64,000 bases of DNA from an uncultured Clostridia bacterium. Lineage in GTDB: Bacteria > Bacillota > Clostridia > Oscillospirales > Ruminococcaceae. Every line of letters begins with the position of its first letter. Within the stretch, counting starts at the first letter, position 1. This document shows, in pieces, positions 51,118-60,810 of the stretch. The position numbers and the translations under genes were made by a program. The stretch lies in assembly GCA_947627985.1 (NCBI GenBank), contig CANQYD010000004.1:1-64000 (forward strand), given 5' to 3'. The notes under the pieces are model-generated. The model saw only the letters and a list, made by a program, of their open reading frames with translations, did no database searches and had not been told where the DNA came from.

Positions 51118-54100
51118 ATGAAGCTTTCCAGGAAATTTAAGGAAAAACTCGGCTTCACACTTGCTGAAGTCATGATAGTTGTTGCCATTTTGGCGATACT
51201 GACTGCCGTGGCGGCGCCGAATGTCGCGAAATACGCAAGGAGTATTCGCTTAAGGGAGTTAAACGATTCAGCCCGGGCGATCTACATGGCAGCCGAGCAT
51301 AAGTTCACAGCCGACGTAAATAAGGGCGTGAAGCTTTCGGAATCGCTGGAGCTTAAATCCGGCGACGGGTTGGAGCCTATCGCAGATAAACGATATAAGT
51401 TTGAACCATCTACTAATCCCGATGTAAAAATCCCCACAATGATGGGCTATGTCATCAACCGCTCGGGAGACAACAATAAGCTTGTGAACATTGTCGAGAG
51501 CGAGCTGGAAGAAAATAACTACATCGTCGAGTTTAACCCCGAAACCGGCGATGTTTACGGCGTTTTCTACTCTAATGAGACTGATTTTAAAGACGATGAA
51601 TATGCATATAACAACAGCACCTACAATGCAAATTCGGGCGTTTATTATAACGCCGTTCACGACGGACTGAAAAACGACAAGCTGATCGGCTTCTACGGCA
51701 ACGAGACCATCAAGCCGGACGAGGTCGGCACCCCCGTCGACCTCCAAAAGCCGAAGGTGGAGATCATCAATAAGGAGAAGCTGGTACTTAAGATCACGGC
51801 GCCGACGGGTGCAGATAAATATTTTGTCAAGGCGGACATTGACGGCAAGGAAATTATTCCTGCCGACGGAAAATGCTATATCAGCCCAAATCAGACTGTT
51901 GAGATTATTCTCGATAGTCTTTCCGGCGATTCGACAAAGCCTGCTATGTCCGGAGAACTTCAGCCGAAGTATGAAACATCTATCGATACATGGCTTGATG
52001 AGACTTCGGGAGTTTTTGCCGATTGCAAAGACGTCACCCTCACAGTCAGCTTTTACGATGAAAACGGCGTAGTGCGCGACCAGACCGTTACCAAAAAATT
52101 CAATCCTCTCTTTGCCGACGGTTCAAGCAATTCGACGGTGTATGTCGATTACGGTCGCCACCTGCAAAACCTCGAAAAGGCAAACCCCGCAAACGTCATT
52201 ATCCGCAGGACTATTGATTTTGATAATCCCGCCGGGAATTATGAGGGCTGGCAGGGCACTTATGGGGATAAGAAGTTTAAGGCTCTCAAATTACAAGATA
52301 AGACCGGCTTGACGATTTCTGCACCGTCGGGCGCCGAGATTCAGAATATAGATATTGAGGGAGTAATAGTATATGAAGATGAAGATGGAGATGAAGATAC
52401 GATTTACTCCGGCTTATTTACAGAATTTTCCGGAACGGCAAAGCAGCTTGTTTTTCGCAATCCCACAATCTCAGCCGGGACAGCCAGCGGAGTTTTAGCG
52501 GGAGTGTCAATGTTTTGTCCGAAAATAAAGGATATAAAAGTAATAAATCCTAATATTTATGGAGAGAATCAAGCAGGTGGACTGCTTGGGTCAGATTTAC
52601 AATCTACAATTGAAAATTGTGCCGTATACATCGAAGGAGACAGCAGTTCATGGAATGATCCGACGTCAGATCCGTACTCAAGCCATACTATTGTTTCAGA
52701 TAACTCTATACTGTCTACTGCCGGCGGAATTATAGGCTCAACAGTGGCAACTACTGTGAAGAATTCCTATGCCGCAGTAAAGATTCAAGGAGGATCAGCA
52801 GGCGGATTGATAGGCGCATGTATTGACCTTGAAGGAACTCAAACTACTATTGAAAACAGTTTCTCTGCCGGACATACATATTACGGAATATACAAGGGCA
52901 CTGCCAAAAAGGGAACGGCTGTAAATCTAACTGACAACGTGAGCGGGATAGATGCAGGCGGATTGGTAAGCTCGTTTCAAGGCGATCTTATACTCAAGGG
53001 AACAGTTTTTTCTTCTTGCTCAGTAAGCGGAAATACAGTCGATCCGCTGTATAATATTAGTAAAAGAGAGGGAGTAGAATATAAGGCAGCCTTCGACCCC
53101 AACACAGATACCGTCTACACCCTCGGCACCGCCTACAAAACCGACGGCGCCACCGTCACGGAGATCAAAAAATCCGCGGATACAAATGTCAAAACCGCAG
53201 ATCAAGTCATGTTTACGAAAGAGGCTGACTTCACCGTCGGCAAGCGCTACGACATGAAGGTCTCGAGCGTCTTCAAATACCCCGTGCCGGGCGACATGAT
53301 CATGCACGGCGACTGGTGCAACACCGAGGACATCACGGGCTTCATTTACTGGGAAAAAGAGGAAACCGACGATTACCGCATTCAAGCCCTCTGGTACGGC
53401 AACGGCAAGCCCGAGGAGCTCAAAATCCCCGCAGCCAATCAGCTCTGCAAAGAGCAGGACGGCAAAAATATCAGCGATTATGGCTACGCCGCTTTCACCA
53501 TTGGAGGCTCGCTTGATAATCTTGTTGAATTTAAGGACGCAGGCGGCAACGATATAGATGATGCAATAAAGTCTTTAGATGCCACATCTGCCTCTCCGAT
53601 TGTTGACGGAATCAGGAAGATTTTGAAAGAAAGCGACGAGCTCAAGGACAAGATTTCAAATGTTGAAGATGTCAAGATGAATATCTACAGCGGGATCGAC
53701 GTGGGCAAGGGTCTTGTCACGGCTACCGTCAGCGGGCATGATTACACCTTCGCGCCCGATTTCTACACGATTTATGCCGATCAGGACGGCAACCATGCCG
53801 GCACGATTAAAGATGAGTACGGCATTCGCACGGAGCAGCAGCTTCGCAATATCAGCGCCTCGGGAAATATTTCTAATCTTGATAAAAATTACAAGCAGTC
53901 TCACGACATCAATCTTAAAGACGATACGACCGGGCTTACCCCCATCGGCGACAGCACAAACAAATTCACCGGCACCTACAACGGCGGCAGCTACAGAATC
54001 ATCAACGCAAAAATCAACTCGACCGACACCACCGAAAACGCCGGTCTTTTCGGCGTGACCGACGGCGCGCAGCTTGAGAATATCGTGATGTTTGTTGAGG

Positions 54101-56115
54101 CTGCGGCAGCTGAGAATTTCGTAGAAATTAAGGGCAAAAACGTCGGCGTAATTGTTGGAAATGCCGAAAATGCCGAAAATGCGGGCAAGATCACAAACTG
54201 CGTTGCGGCGGGGTACACGGTTATCGGCAGTGAAAATTCCGGCGGAATCGCGGGCATTTCGGCGTGCCCGATAACAAACTGCGAGGCGAATGTAAGCCTT
54301 AGCGGAGACGGCAACGTCGGCGGCATTGTCGGCGAGGCTACGGCAAAAGTTGATAATTGTTATGCATTGGTTCACGGATATGACGGCAAAGCCGATGAAA
54401 CATTAGGAGGAATCGCGGGCGCAATCAGCGAGGTCACTAATTGTTATGTTATTTTCTCGGGGCAGATTTCCGGGTATCCGGTGGCGAAAGGAATAGACAA
54501 TAGCACTAACTACTTTGCAAGTGATGATGGATATTGCTCGATAAGTTCAAGTTATACAGAAGTGGGAACAGGCTTACATCTTTATAATGCAAAAGCGGGA
54601 GATTCTACATTATCTGTTGAAAAGAAGAAACTTGATAGTCAGATTTCTTATACAGTAGATATAAACAAGGATGAAACAAATAAATATGATTTTGCTGCTG
54701 TAGTTAAAGATTATGTATCAGGCAAAACCGCAGGAAAAGATGTTTATGTTCATTACGGACCTGTGCCGATAGAAGCAGATACGTCGGGAGGTTATTTGTC
54801 AAACGGACCTTTAGCAGGTGTATTTAATTTCTATTATAGTTACAAATGGATGTCCAACAGTTATGATGGGCTTATGGTTTATAATAAATTTGGAAAGATT
54901 TATACTTCTGAATATAAAGGAACGCCTATTGCTTCGGAACAGTTAAATTCAGAAAAGCCAATCGGAGTATTTGTCTTAAAGGCATATGACCCTTCGGGAA
55001 GCATTATGAGTCCATTGGATTACGGACTTAGAATAGAAGTAAATGGCATCACTTGGAGTTCGTTCGAGCTTATGGAGAATGCCTCAGTAACTCAAGGTGA
55101 TGGATATTTGTTCTATCCACGTGATAGTAACGATCATATTATTGATAAATTGCAAGATACTACTTATCCCGGACATGGTCGCTTTACTAATCCGTCGCAA
55201 AGATTTTCGTTCTGGAAGATAACAGGGATAGAGCCTGAAAATGTAAACACGATTGAGATTTTCTATACTCCTGATGGCGAAAAAGAGGGCAGAATACTGC
55301 TGACAAAACGTGAGGACGATTTTGATGCGATAATACCTAAAGCATATGTTGATGATAGAATACCACCTGTTGTTGGTGCATTTTACGTTCATAAGCAGTC
55401 AGCTGAGGGTAGCGGATACTATGCAAGAGCAATGCTTAGTAATGGAGCTGCTATTGTTCCGAGCATTTCCACTTGGGATTTTGATAATAAACTGGGAATA
55501 GTGGTAGAGACCTCAAGATTGGCGTATGATTTAGACTATATTGTAGTGTACTATGATTATACTCCTTATAAGCTTACGCAATGGGATGGCGCAACAAATA
55601 TGGAAGATTTTGAGGGATATACGCTATTTTTAATGGACGAAATAATATTCGACGAAAGCGTTGGAGCGTTGCCTACCAATTTCAATATTGAAATTGGATA
55701 TGGTTCAAAATTGATTTATTTTGCTAAAGAAGGAAATGGAGTTCCGGATGCGTCCGTTTATGCTCCAAAAGAAATACGTGCTAAAATCGGTACAGTTATT
55801 TATTACAAAGATAACTCTGGTAATCTTGTGGCGAAGGCACAAATGGGTGATGGTAAGTATATAGGAGATTCCACAGGTGAAATGCAGGATTTAGGATTTA
55901 TATTAAGTTCTGATATACCGATAAGCGATGTTACTATTACCATAAAAGACAAAAATTACCAAATTGTAAGTGCCCCAAGCATAGTCAATCAAGAATTGTT
56001 TAATGGTTATAGTTTATATCTTTTAGTCGATCAAAATGGGGCGCCCATTCCCGAAGATTTTAAATTGACAATAAACTACAGAGGAGCCACAGCATTAACA
56101 TCAAGCAAGTTTTAA
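51118..56115 (+). CDS. Giant pilin-anchored GLUG-repeat protein, 1665 residues
   Basis: An exceptionally long protein with a prepilin start: KEKLG (cut after Gly12), then FTLAEVMIVVAILAIL with Glu+5 and the pilin helix to about residue 45. The rest is extracellular. GLUG-type repeats (GGLLG..., AGGIIG..., GGIAG..., VGGIVG with NCY/NCA partners) occupy roughly residues 460-650 and 980-1130. Three related beta-rich units follow between 1230 and 1665 (GVFVLKAYDPSG, GAFYVHKQSAEGSG, GTVIYYKDNSGN). Typical pilins have 130-200 residues, so this is probably a tip or shaft-decorating adhesin. The 3' third is clearly more A/T-rich than the middle. Confidence 0.85.
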   Translation: MKLSRKFKEKLGFTLAEVMIVVAILAILTAVAAPNVAKYARSIRLRELNDSARAIYMAAEHKFTADVNKGVKLSESLELKSGDGLEPIADKRYKFEPSTNPDVKIPTMMGYVINRSGDNNKLVNIVESELEENNYIVEFNPETGDVYGVFYSNETDFKDDEYAYNNSTYNANSGVYYNAVHDGLKNDKLIGFYGNETIKPDEVGTPVDLQKPKVEIINKEKLVLKITAPTGADKYFVKADIDGKEIIPADGKCYISPNQTVEIILDSLSGDSTKPAMSGELQPKYETSIDTWLDETSGVFADCKDVTLTVSFYDENGVVRDQTVTKKFNPLFADGSSNSTVYVDYGRHLQNLEKANPANVIIRRTIDFDNPAGNYEGWQGTYGDKKFKALKLQDKTGLTISAPSGAEIQNIDIEGVIVYEDEDGDEDTIYSGLFTEFSGTAKQLVFRNPTISAGTASGVLAGVSMFCPKIKDIKVINPNIYGENQAGGLLGSDLQSTIENCAVYIEGDSSSWNDPTSDPYSSHTIVSDNSILSTAGGIIGSTVATTVKNSYAAVKIQGGSAGGLIGACIDLEGTQTTIENSFSAGHTYYGIYKGTAKKGTAVNLTDNVSGIDAGGLVSSFQGDLILKGTVFSSCSVSGNTVDPLYNISKREGVEYKAAFDPNTDTVYTLGTAYKTDGATVTEIKKSADTNVKTADQVMFTKEADFTVGKRYDMKVSSVFKYPVPGDMIMHGDWCNTEDITGFIYWEKEETDDYRIQALWYGNGKPEELKIPAANQLCKEQDGKNISDYGYAAFTIGGSLDNLVEFKDAGGNDIDDAIKSLDATSASPIVDGIRKILKESDELKDKISNVEDVKMNIYSGIDVGKGLVTATVSGHDYTFAPDFYTIYADQDGNHAGTIKDEYGIRTEQQLRNISASGNISNLDKNYKQSHDINLKDDTTGLTPIGDSTNKFTGTYNGGSYRIINAKINSTDTTENAGLFGVTDGAQLENIVMFVEAAAAENFVEIKGKNVGVIVGNAENAENAGKITNCVAAGYTVIGSENSGGIAGISACPITNCEANVSLSGDGNVGGIVGEATAKVDNCYALVHGYDGKADETLGGIAGAISEVTNCYVIFSGQISGYPVAKGIDNSTNYFASDDGYCSISSSYTEVGTGLHLYNAKAGDSTLSVEKKKLDSQISYTVDINKDETNKYDFAAVVKDYVSGKTAGKDVYVHYGPVPIEADTSGGYLSNGPLAGVFNFYYSYKWMSNSYDGLMVYNKFGKIYTSEYKGTPIASEQLNSEKPIGVFVLKAYDPSGSIMSPLDYGLRIEVNGITWSSFELMENASVTQGDGYLFYPRDSNDHIIDKLQDTTYPGHGRFTNPSQRFSFWKITGIEPENVNTIEIFYTPDGEKEGRILLTKREDDFDAIIPKAYVDDRIPPVVGAFYVHKQSAEGSGYYARAMLSNGAAIVPSISTWDFDNKLGIVVETSRLAYDLDYIVVYYDYTPYKLTQWDGATNMEDFEGYTLFLMDEIIFDESVGALPTNFNIEIGYGSKLIYFAKEGNGVPDASVYAPKEIRAKIGTVIYYKDNSGNLVAKAQMGDGKYIGDSTGEMQDLGFILSSDIPISDVTITIKDKNYQIVSAPSIVNQELFNGYSLYLLVDQNGAPIPEDFKLTINYRGATALTSSKF

Positions 56116-56139
56116 TCCCCCCCGAAAGGACCCACCGCG

Positions 56140-57108
56140 ATGAAAAAATTGTTAGCAAAATTGAATAGCCGGAGCGGGGCGTCCATTCTGCTGGCGCTGC
56201 TGCTGTTCCTCGTTTGCGCGCTCGCCGGCGCCGCCGCCATCACCGCCTCGGCGTCGAACGTCGGGCGCTACAGCTACCTCGAGGGCGACCAGCAGCAATA
56301 CCTCTCGGCTGCCTCCGCGGCAAAGCTCATTCGCTCCCAGCTCGACGGGCTCAAGGCGGAGGGGAAGTATTCTGCAAGTGCTAAGGCGGATGAAGTAGCC
56401 GGGGACATCGTGCTTGATGAATCGACTTTGCAAATGCAGCTTGTTAATGCGGTTTTTACCGAGCCCTCTGAATTTACAGTCAAGCGTAATGACGATACAA
56501 TTTCCAATATGGCTAAAGACGCCGCAGGTCTCTTTAAAGATGATCTGGAAAAATTCGTTAAGAGCGCGTTCTATAAGTATATCACGGAGGATTACATCGG
56601 CAACGGCAAAGAGCTTTGGGATAAGGCTTTTGCGACTAAAAACGAAGCGTATTCAAAAGTTATTGAGGAATATTCCGGCAAATGCAAATACGAATTCACC
56701 TTGACGTGTGACGGTATTAAGAATGGCGATGATCCTGCCGAGGTCAGCGTGGTCATGGAAATTTCCGATATGGTCGAGCAGTTCAGCAAGTCGGCGACCA
56801 AGGACATCAGCATCACCGTGTCCTGCGAAGATACGGTTTTCGAGCTGACCGGCGAGGTCAAGACCGAGGTTGATTGCAAGGACGCTGACGCTACGCCGAT
56901 CGAGAGGAAGTATAAGGTTCCAAAGGACCCGGCGGCATACATACCGCCAGACTCAGGAATTCCTGTAGACCCTGCGGATCCTTCACAGGAGATGGTAGAA
57001 ATACCGATTACGAGCAATATGGTTATCGACAGCGAGGTCACGGTCACAGTCAGCTTCGACATCGACAGCGTGATCAGCAGGCAGAGTGAGGAGGGCGAGG
57101 CGCCATGA
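56140..57108 (+). CDS. PilX-like minor pilus protein
   Basis: A 322-residue protein with one N-terminal membrane helix after MKKLLAKLNSRSG (ASILLALLLFLVCALAG) and a large extracellular part ending in a Pro/Asp-rich tail. It resembles PilX-type subunits or type II GspK in layout, with no glutamate at +5, which is a feature of tip subunits in the related machines. It lies directly after the giant pilin and overlaps the following minor pilin by ATGA. The role in initiation or the tip complex is inferred. Confidence 0.65.
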   Translation: MKKLLAKLNSRSGASILLALLLFLVCALAGAAAITASASNVGRYSYLEGDQQQYLSAASAAKLIRSQLDGLKAEGKYSASAKADEVAGDIVLDESTLQMQLVNAVFTEPSEFTVKRNDDTISNMAKDAAGLFKDDLEKFVKSAFYKYITEDYIGNGKELWDKAFATKNEAYSKVIEEYSGKCKYEFTLTCDGIKNGDDPAEVSVVMEISDMVEQFSKSATKDISITVSCEDTVFELTGEVKTEVDCKDADATPIERKYKVPKDPAAYIPPDSGIPVDPADPSQEMVEIPITSNMVIDSEVTVTVSFDIDSVISRQSEEGEAP

Positions 57109-57422
57109 AAAAAATTGCCCGAAAACTGAGGTCGCGCAGAGGCGAGACCCTCACCGAAATGCTGGTCTCCATCGTGATTCTGGGGCTTTCCATCGCGATG
57201 ATGGCGACGATGATCATCACCTCGACCAAAATCACCGAGCGCTCGACCGCCAAGGACAGGGAATATCAGGATCAGCTTTCTGCTGCCGAGGCGCAGGAAA
57301 CATCATCAGCCACAGGAAATGTGACAATTGAGGATTCATTAGGTGTAAAAAAAGTTGACATTCAAGTTGATATTTTCGGTGAAGAGGGCGAGCTGAAATC
57401 CTACAAAATCAGCGAGCCGTAA
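57105..57422 (+). CDS. Minor type IV pilin, PilV-like
   Basis: A 105-residue prepilin: leader MKKIARKLRSRRG, then ETLTEMLVSIVILGLS. The residue after the cut is Glu instead of Phe/Met, while Glu+5 is kept. The mature part is short. It is coupled to the gene before (ATGA) and 12 bp from the one after. It probably forms a priming complex with its neighbours. Confidence 0.78.
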   Translation: MKKIARKLRSRRGETLTEMLVSIVILGLSIAMMATMIITSTKITERSTAKDREYQDQLSAAEAQETSSATGNVTIEDSLGVKKVDIQVDIFGEEGELKSYKISEP

Positions 57423-57434
57423 GGGGGGTCGGCG

Positions 57435-58037
57435 ATGAAAAAAATATTTAAACGGCTTAAAAATCGCGCCGGGCTCACGCTCACCGAGATGCTGGTCACG
57501 GTGCTGATTCTTACAATCTTTTCCTCCGCGGTGCTGACCGGTATGACGACGGCGCTGTCGGTTCGGCGGGACAACATCATGGCAAACGACGCCGAAATCA
57601 TAGCGTCGATGACCGTCACCTATATCACGAACGAGCTGAGGACGGCGTCGGATATCAAGGTTGAGGGCGATTCCGTGACTTACCAGAGCAACGAAAGCGG
57701 CTTCAAGAACGTCACTCTGAAGCTTGACGGCGGGCAGCTGGTAATGGTTGTCAAAGACGGCAACGCCGCAGAGGGCGCAGATGATAAGGGCGAGATTCAT
57801 GTCTTTAGTGACGCGGCATATTCTGACAATAGCGTCAAAAAATTGAGTATTCAGGACTTGAATTTTGAGCAAAAAGGCGAATCTGTCAAGGTGACTTTTG
57901 GCGTAGGTTATGATGACGGCGGGAAGACGGTGAAGATCGCGACTGCTGACACCGAGTTCAACGTCGGGCTGATGAACGGCGTGAAAGATGAGGATGAAGG
58001 CGATGGCGAGCCGGATCCGACACTTCCGGGAGCATAA
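57435..58037 (+). CDS. Minor type IV pilin, PilW-like
   Basis: A 200-residue prepilin: leader ending RAG, then LTLTEMLVTVLIL with Glu+5. The mature part contains ITNELRTASDIKVEGDSVTYQ, a stretch common in PilW-type minor pilins, and ends in an acidic Pro-rich tail. It is the last gene of the pilus operon. Confidence 0.8.
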   Translation: MKKIFKRLKNRAGLTLTEMLVTVLILTIFSSAVLTGMTTALSVRRDNIMANDAEIIASMTVTYITNELRTASDIKVEGDSVTYQSNESGFKNVTLKLDGGQLVMVVKDGNAAEGADDKGEIHVFSDAAYSDNSVKKLSIQDLNFEQKGESVKVTFGVGYDDGGKTVKIATADTEFNVGLMNGVKDEDEGDGEPDPTLPGA

Positions 58038-58682
58038 ATGAATAATGCAGTAAAGCAGCTTGGGTGATGTGCCGGGCTGCTATTTTTGGGGGTATGGGTG
58101 AAAAGGGGGTACCGGGCGAAGCCCCCGACGCCGAAGGCGTCGGCTGCCGCAACGAAGTTGCGGCAGAAGCCGTGCCACGGCTTGGGCTTCGCCCATGCCT
58201 TCTGCTCCTATCAAAGCTGTGTGGTGTGCAGGAGGTTGGGAACAGGGTTGGGTGCAGCCGCCAAACTTCGATAGAAACAGAAGGTTTAATATCAGAATCT
58301 GACCTCTGCCTTCTGCATTCTGTCCTCTGTGCAGGAGGAGGGGGTACCGGGCGAAGCCCCCGACGCCGAAGGCGTCGGCTGCCGCAACGAAGTTGCGGCA
58401 GAAGCCGTGCGAAGCACGGCTTGGGCTTCGCCTATGCCTTCTGCTCCTATCAAAGTCGTGTGGTGTGCAGCAGGCTGGGAGCAGGGTTGGGTGCTAAATC
58501 CATACCCGGGCAGTCGTAGATACCCCTCCTCCCAATCATCAAGCCCTCCTTCACTGATTTACCACGCTATACACTCATACCTAAAAGCTCATCAGCAGCC
58601 TAAATATTCCCAAAATTATCTTCCCACGCCTCCGTCCGTAGCCGAAAACTGACGTAAACAACACAAATACAGCGCAGATAAC
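58038..58682. repeat. Intergenic repeat cluster with duplicated multi-hairpin element
   Basis: No gene is seen. Two near-copies of one element lie at 58112-58195 and 58346-58434: GGGCGAAGCCC, then stems CCGACGCC/GGCGTCGG, CTGCCGCAAC/GTTGCGGCAG and GCCGTG/CACGGC, then GGGCTTCGCC. Each is followed by the same TGCCTTCTGCTCCTATCAAA flank. A TCTGACCTCTGCCTTCTGC tract at 58291-58330 separates them, so the unit is duplicated with its flank. The final 150 bp are A/C-rich and featureless. Confidence 0.75.
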
Positions 58683-58711
58683 ATGGCAGAGCGCAAAAAA
58701 TGTGCTATAAT
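58683..58711 (+). promoter_or_regulatory. Promoter of the double-glycine peptide gene
   Basis: TATAAT at 58706-58711 is a full match; the -35 ATGGCA (58683-58688) is partial, with a 17-bp spacer. Confidence 0.6.
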
Positions 58712-58757
58712 AAAAGTATCAAATAAATGCCGCAGGACGGCGGAAAAGAGGACCGAT

Positions 58758-58943
58758 ATGACAGATAAAGAGATGCTCAAAAAGACAAAAAATACAAAAA
58801 ATGACAATTTCGTGAAAACTCCCGGCGGCGTTGAGCTTTCCGACAACGAGCTGGACGGCATCGCAGGCGGCGTCAGGTACCACCAGAGCGACGAGGACTC
58901 CCGCATGGACATCGCGACCGGCAACATGAAGGGCTCGAAATAA
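58758..58943 (+). CDS. Small peptide with double-glycine leader
   Basis: A 61-residue peptide. Residues 1-38 look like a bacteriocin/RiPP leader: charged and Lys-rich at first, then VELSDNELDGIAGG, the standard double-glycine cleavage motif. The core after GG is 23 residues, polar and acidic (begins VRYHQSDED), and has no Cys and only two Ser/Thr-rich spots, so lanthipeptide bridges are not expected. It has its own promoter and terminator. No modifying enzyme or PCAT1-type transporter-peptidase lies in the window, so it may be a signalling peptide, an unmodified bacteriocin, or an orphan precursor processed elsewhere. Confidence 0.68.
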   Translation: MTDKEMLKKTKNTKNDNFVKTPGGVELSDNELDGIAGGVRYHQSDEDSRMDIATGNMKGSK

Positions 58944-58964
58944 TCGCGAGCCGAAATCAAAAAT

Positions 58965-58992
58965 AAAAGCAGGCGTTGAGCCTGCTTTTTGT
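58965..58992 (+). terminator. Terminator after the leader-peptide gene
   Basis: AAAAGCAGGC (58965-58974) pairs with GCCTGCTTTTT (58980-58990). The A-run on the left lets it also serve the converging GH130 gene. Confidence 0.85.
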
Positions 58993-59034
58993 TTGGAAGA
59001 TATTGTAACTGCGCCTTTGCGGTTCTTCCCGAAG

Positions 59035-60201
59035 TCAATTCTTGTTAAGAAATTCAAGATTTTTCCTGATGAACTCCGCACGCTGGCGCACGCAGTCAGC
59101 CGATCTGCCGGGGTCCGCGGGCGTATTGAAAACGTAGTCGGTGAGGCGGTCGATGTCGGTCGAGGCGACGTGCAGGCGGGTGTCGGAGGAGGCGTAGTAG
59201 ATGTAGACCTTGCCGTCGGGGGTAGCGATGGCGCCGTTTGTGAAGACGACGTTTGAGACGTCGCCGATGCGCTCATCACCTAACGGCGCGATCAAAAAGC
59301 CGCTCGGCTCGGCGATCACCCTCGACGGATCGTCAAGCGCGGTTGCGAAGGCGTAGACGACGTATCTCAGCCCCGCCGCTGTATTTCTGACGCCGTGGGC
59401 GATGTGAATCCACCCGCGGTCTGTCTTGATCGGGACTGCTCCCGCGCCGTTTTTCGTCTCGGTGACGGTGTGATATTTTCTTAACGACGTCATCTTTTCC
59501 TCGTCGATGACGGCGTGGGTGATGTCGTCGCAGAGCCCGAATCCGATGCCTCCTCCGCTACCGGTGTCGATAAAATCGTCCATCGGGCGGGTATAGAATG
59601 CATATTTTCCGTTTACAAATTCGGGAAGCAGGAGGACGTTGCGCTGCTGAGGGGAACGCTTTGTGACGAGGTTCGGAAGGCGCTCCCAATTCTTTAAATC
59701 TTTAGTACGGACAATACCTGCGGCTGCCGTAGCTGCCGAGAGATCGCCGGCAGAGCGGTCCTTGCTCTCGGAGCAAAAGACGCCGTAGATCCAGCCGTCT
59801 TCATGCTTTGTCAGGCGCATGTCGTAGACGTTGGTCTCGTCGGGGCAGGTATCCGGGAGGATCACCGGCTCGTCCCAGAATCTGAACCCGTCGACGGGAC
59901 TTTCCGACTGCGCGACCGCGAAGAAGCTCTTGCGGTCATACCCTTCGACGCGCGCGACGAGGGTGTACTTGCCGTCGATGAGGATCGCGCCGCTGTTGAA
60001 GACGGCGTTGATCCCGAGGCGGGTCATCATGTGAGGATTTGTCGCGGGGTTGGGGTCATAAATCCAGAACGGCGGGATATGGTCCCGCGTGAGGACGGGG
60101 TCTGTCCAGCGCTCGTAGATGCCGTTGTATCGAGCTTCGTCGGGCGTGTTCTTTTTGTTTATCAGCGCCTCATAGCGCTTTTCGATTTCGCTGTAGGTCA
60201 T
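59035..60201 (-). CDS. 4-O-beta-D-mannosyl-D-glucose phosphorylase, GH130
   Basis: A 388-residue GH130 phosphorylase that splits Man-beta-1,4-Glc with phosphate into mannose 1-phosphate and glucose. The length and the start '[21 protein letters not shown]' with NPHMMTRLG match the subfamily-1 enzymes. The catalytic acid aspartate lies in [13 protein letters not shown]. It is cytoplasmic. The 2-epimerase at 61.2 kb on the same strand makes its substrate from mannobiose. Ribosome site AAAGGAG; no clear promoter is visible because a repeat hairpin (60244-60290) occupies the upstream region. Confidence 0.9.
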   Translation of the reverse strand: MTYSEIEKRYEALINKKNTPDEARYNGIYERWTDPVLTRDHIPPFWIYDPNPATNPHMMTRLGINAVFNSGAILIDGKYTLVARVEGYDRKSFFAVAQSESPVDGFRFWDEPVILPDTCPDETNVYDMRLTKHEDGWIYGVFCSESKDRSAGDLSAATAAAGIVRTKDLKNWERLPNLVTKRSPQQRNVLLLPEFVNGKYAFYTRPMDDFIDTGSGGGIGFGLCDDITHAVIDEEKMTSLRKYHTVTETKNGAGAVPIKTDRGWIHIAHGVRNTAAGLRYVVYAFATALDDPSRVIAEPSGFLIAPLGDERIGDVSNVVFTNGAIATPDGKVYIYYASSDTRLHVASTDIDRLTDYVFNTPADPGRSADCVRQRAEFIRKNLEFLNKN

Positions 60202-60243
60202 AGCGAGCTCCTTTCTTTTTTTGCATAAAATATAAGTCGGTTA

Positions 60244-60514
60244 ATCAAAAGGTATATCAAATTCCGGCGGAATTTGATATGTGATTTTAAGCACCCCCAC
60301 CCCCGCCGGGGTTTGCATGAGGTTGGGGCTTCTGCCGCCCCCTCCCCCTTAAAAGGGGGAGGGGGCATGACTTGCGCAAAAGCAGCTAACCTCGCTTTGT
60401 AACCGAAAACAAAGGATTACTCGCGTTCTGAGATTTTTTGGCGCAAGTCAGGGGGTGGGGGATTTTAAATAGCATGAACAAATTTACGGCGTAAATTTGT
60501 GAATACCTTATAAG
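60244..60514. mobile_element. MITE-like hairpin element with GGTATTC-type ends, copy 1
   Basis: A unit of about 271 bp bounded by AAAAGGTAT on the left and GAATACCTTA on the right. Each end carries its own hairpin: left ATATCAAATTCC/GGAATTTGATAT, right ACAAATTTAC/GTAAATTTGT. The inside has CCCCTCCCCC/GGGGGAGGGG, then a CTTGCGCAAAAGCAGC-type stretch whose far end GGCGCAAGTCAG pairs with TGACTTGCGC. No transposase is encoded. No clear target-site duplication was found. Confidence 0.6.
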
Positions 60515-60810
60515 CAGTAAGAGGCAGTCGAGCGTTATTACACTCTGACCCGGGTAAGTATGCCTCCCTCCCTTGAGGGAGGGTCGGGGTGGGTGGCTTT
60601 AAATAGTATGACTAATTTTCCCGGAGGGAAAATTGGGAATACCTTTTTATATGGCAGCGGCGGGCGGGATGCTATTCAAAATGCCTTCGGTGCATATACA
60701 TAGCAGTTCGCGCACTTTTGTACTTTAAATCAACGCGTGAGCCTAAACCGGACTCCAAAAAAGTCTCCTTGCATGTTTTCTATCGGTTTGCGGAGCCCGG
60801 GCTTCCTGTC
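60515..60810. repeat. Spacer between two hairpin elements with a solo hairpin
   Basis: No gene is seen. A half-unit at 60598-60650 reads CTTTAAATAGTATG, stem AATTTTCCC/GGGAAAATT, then GGGAATACCTTTTT, with a CCCTCCC/GGGAGGG hairpin just before it. Between 60655 and 60810 nothing else was recognised. Confidence 0.55.
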
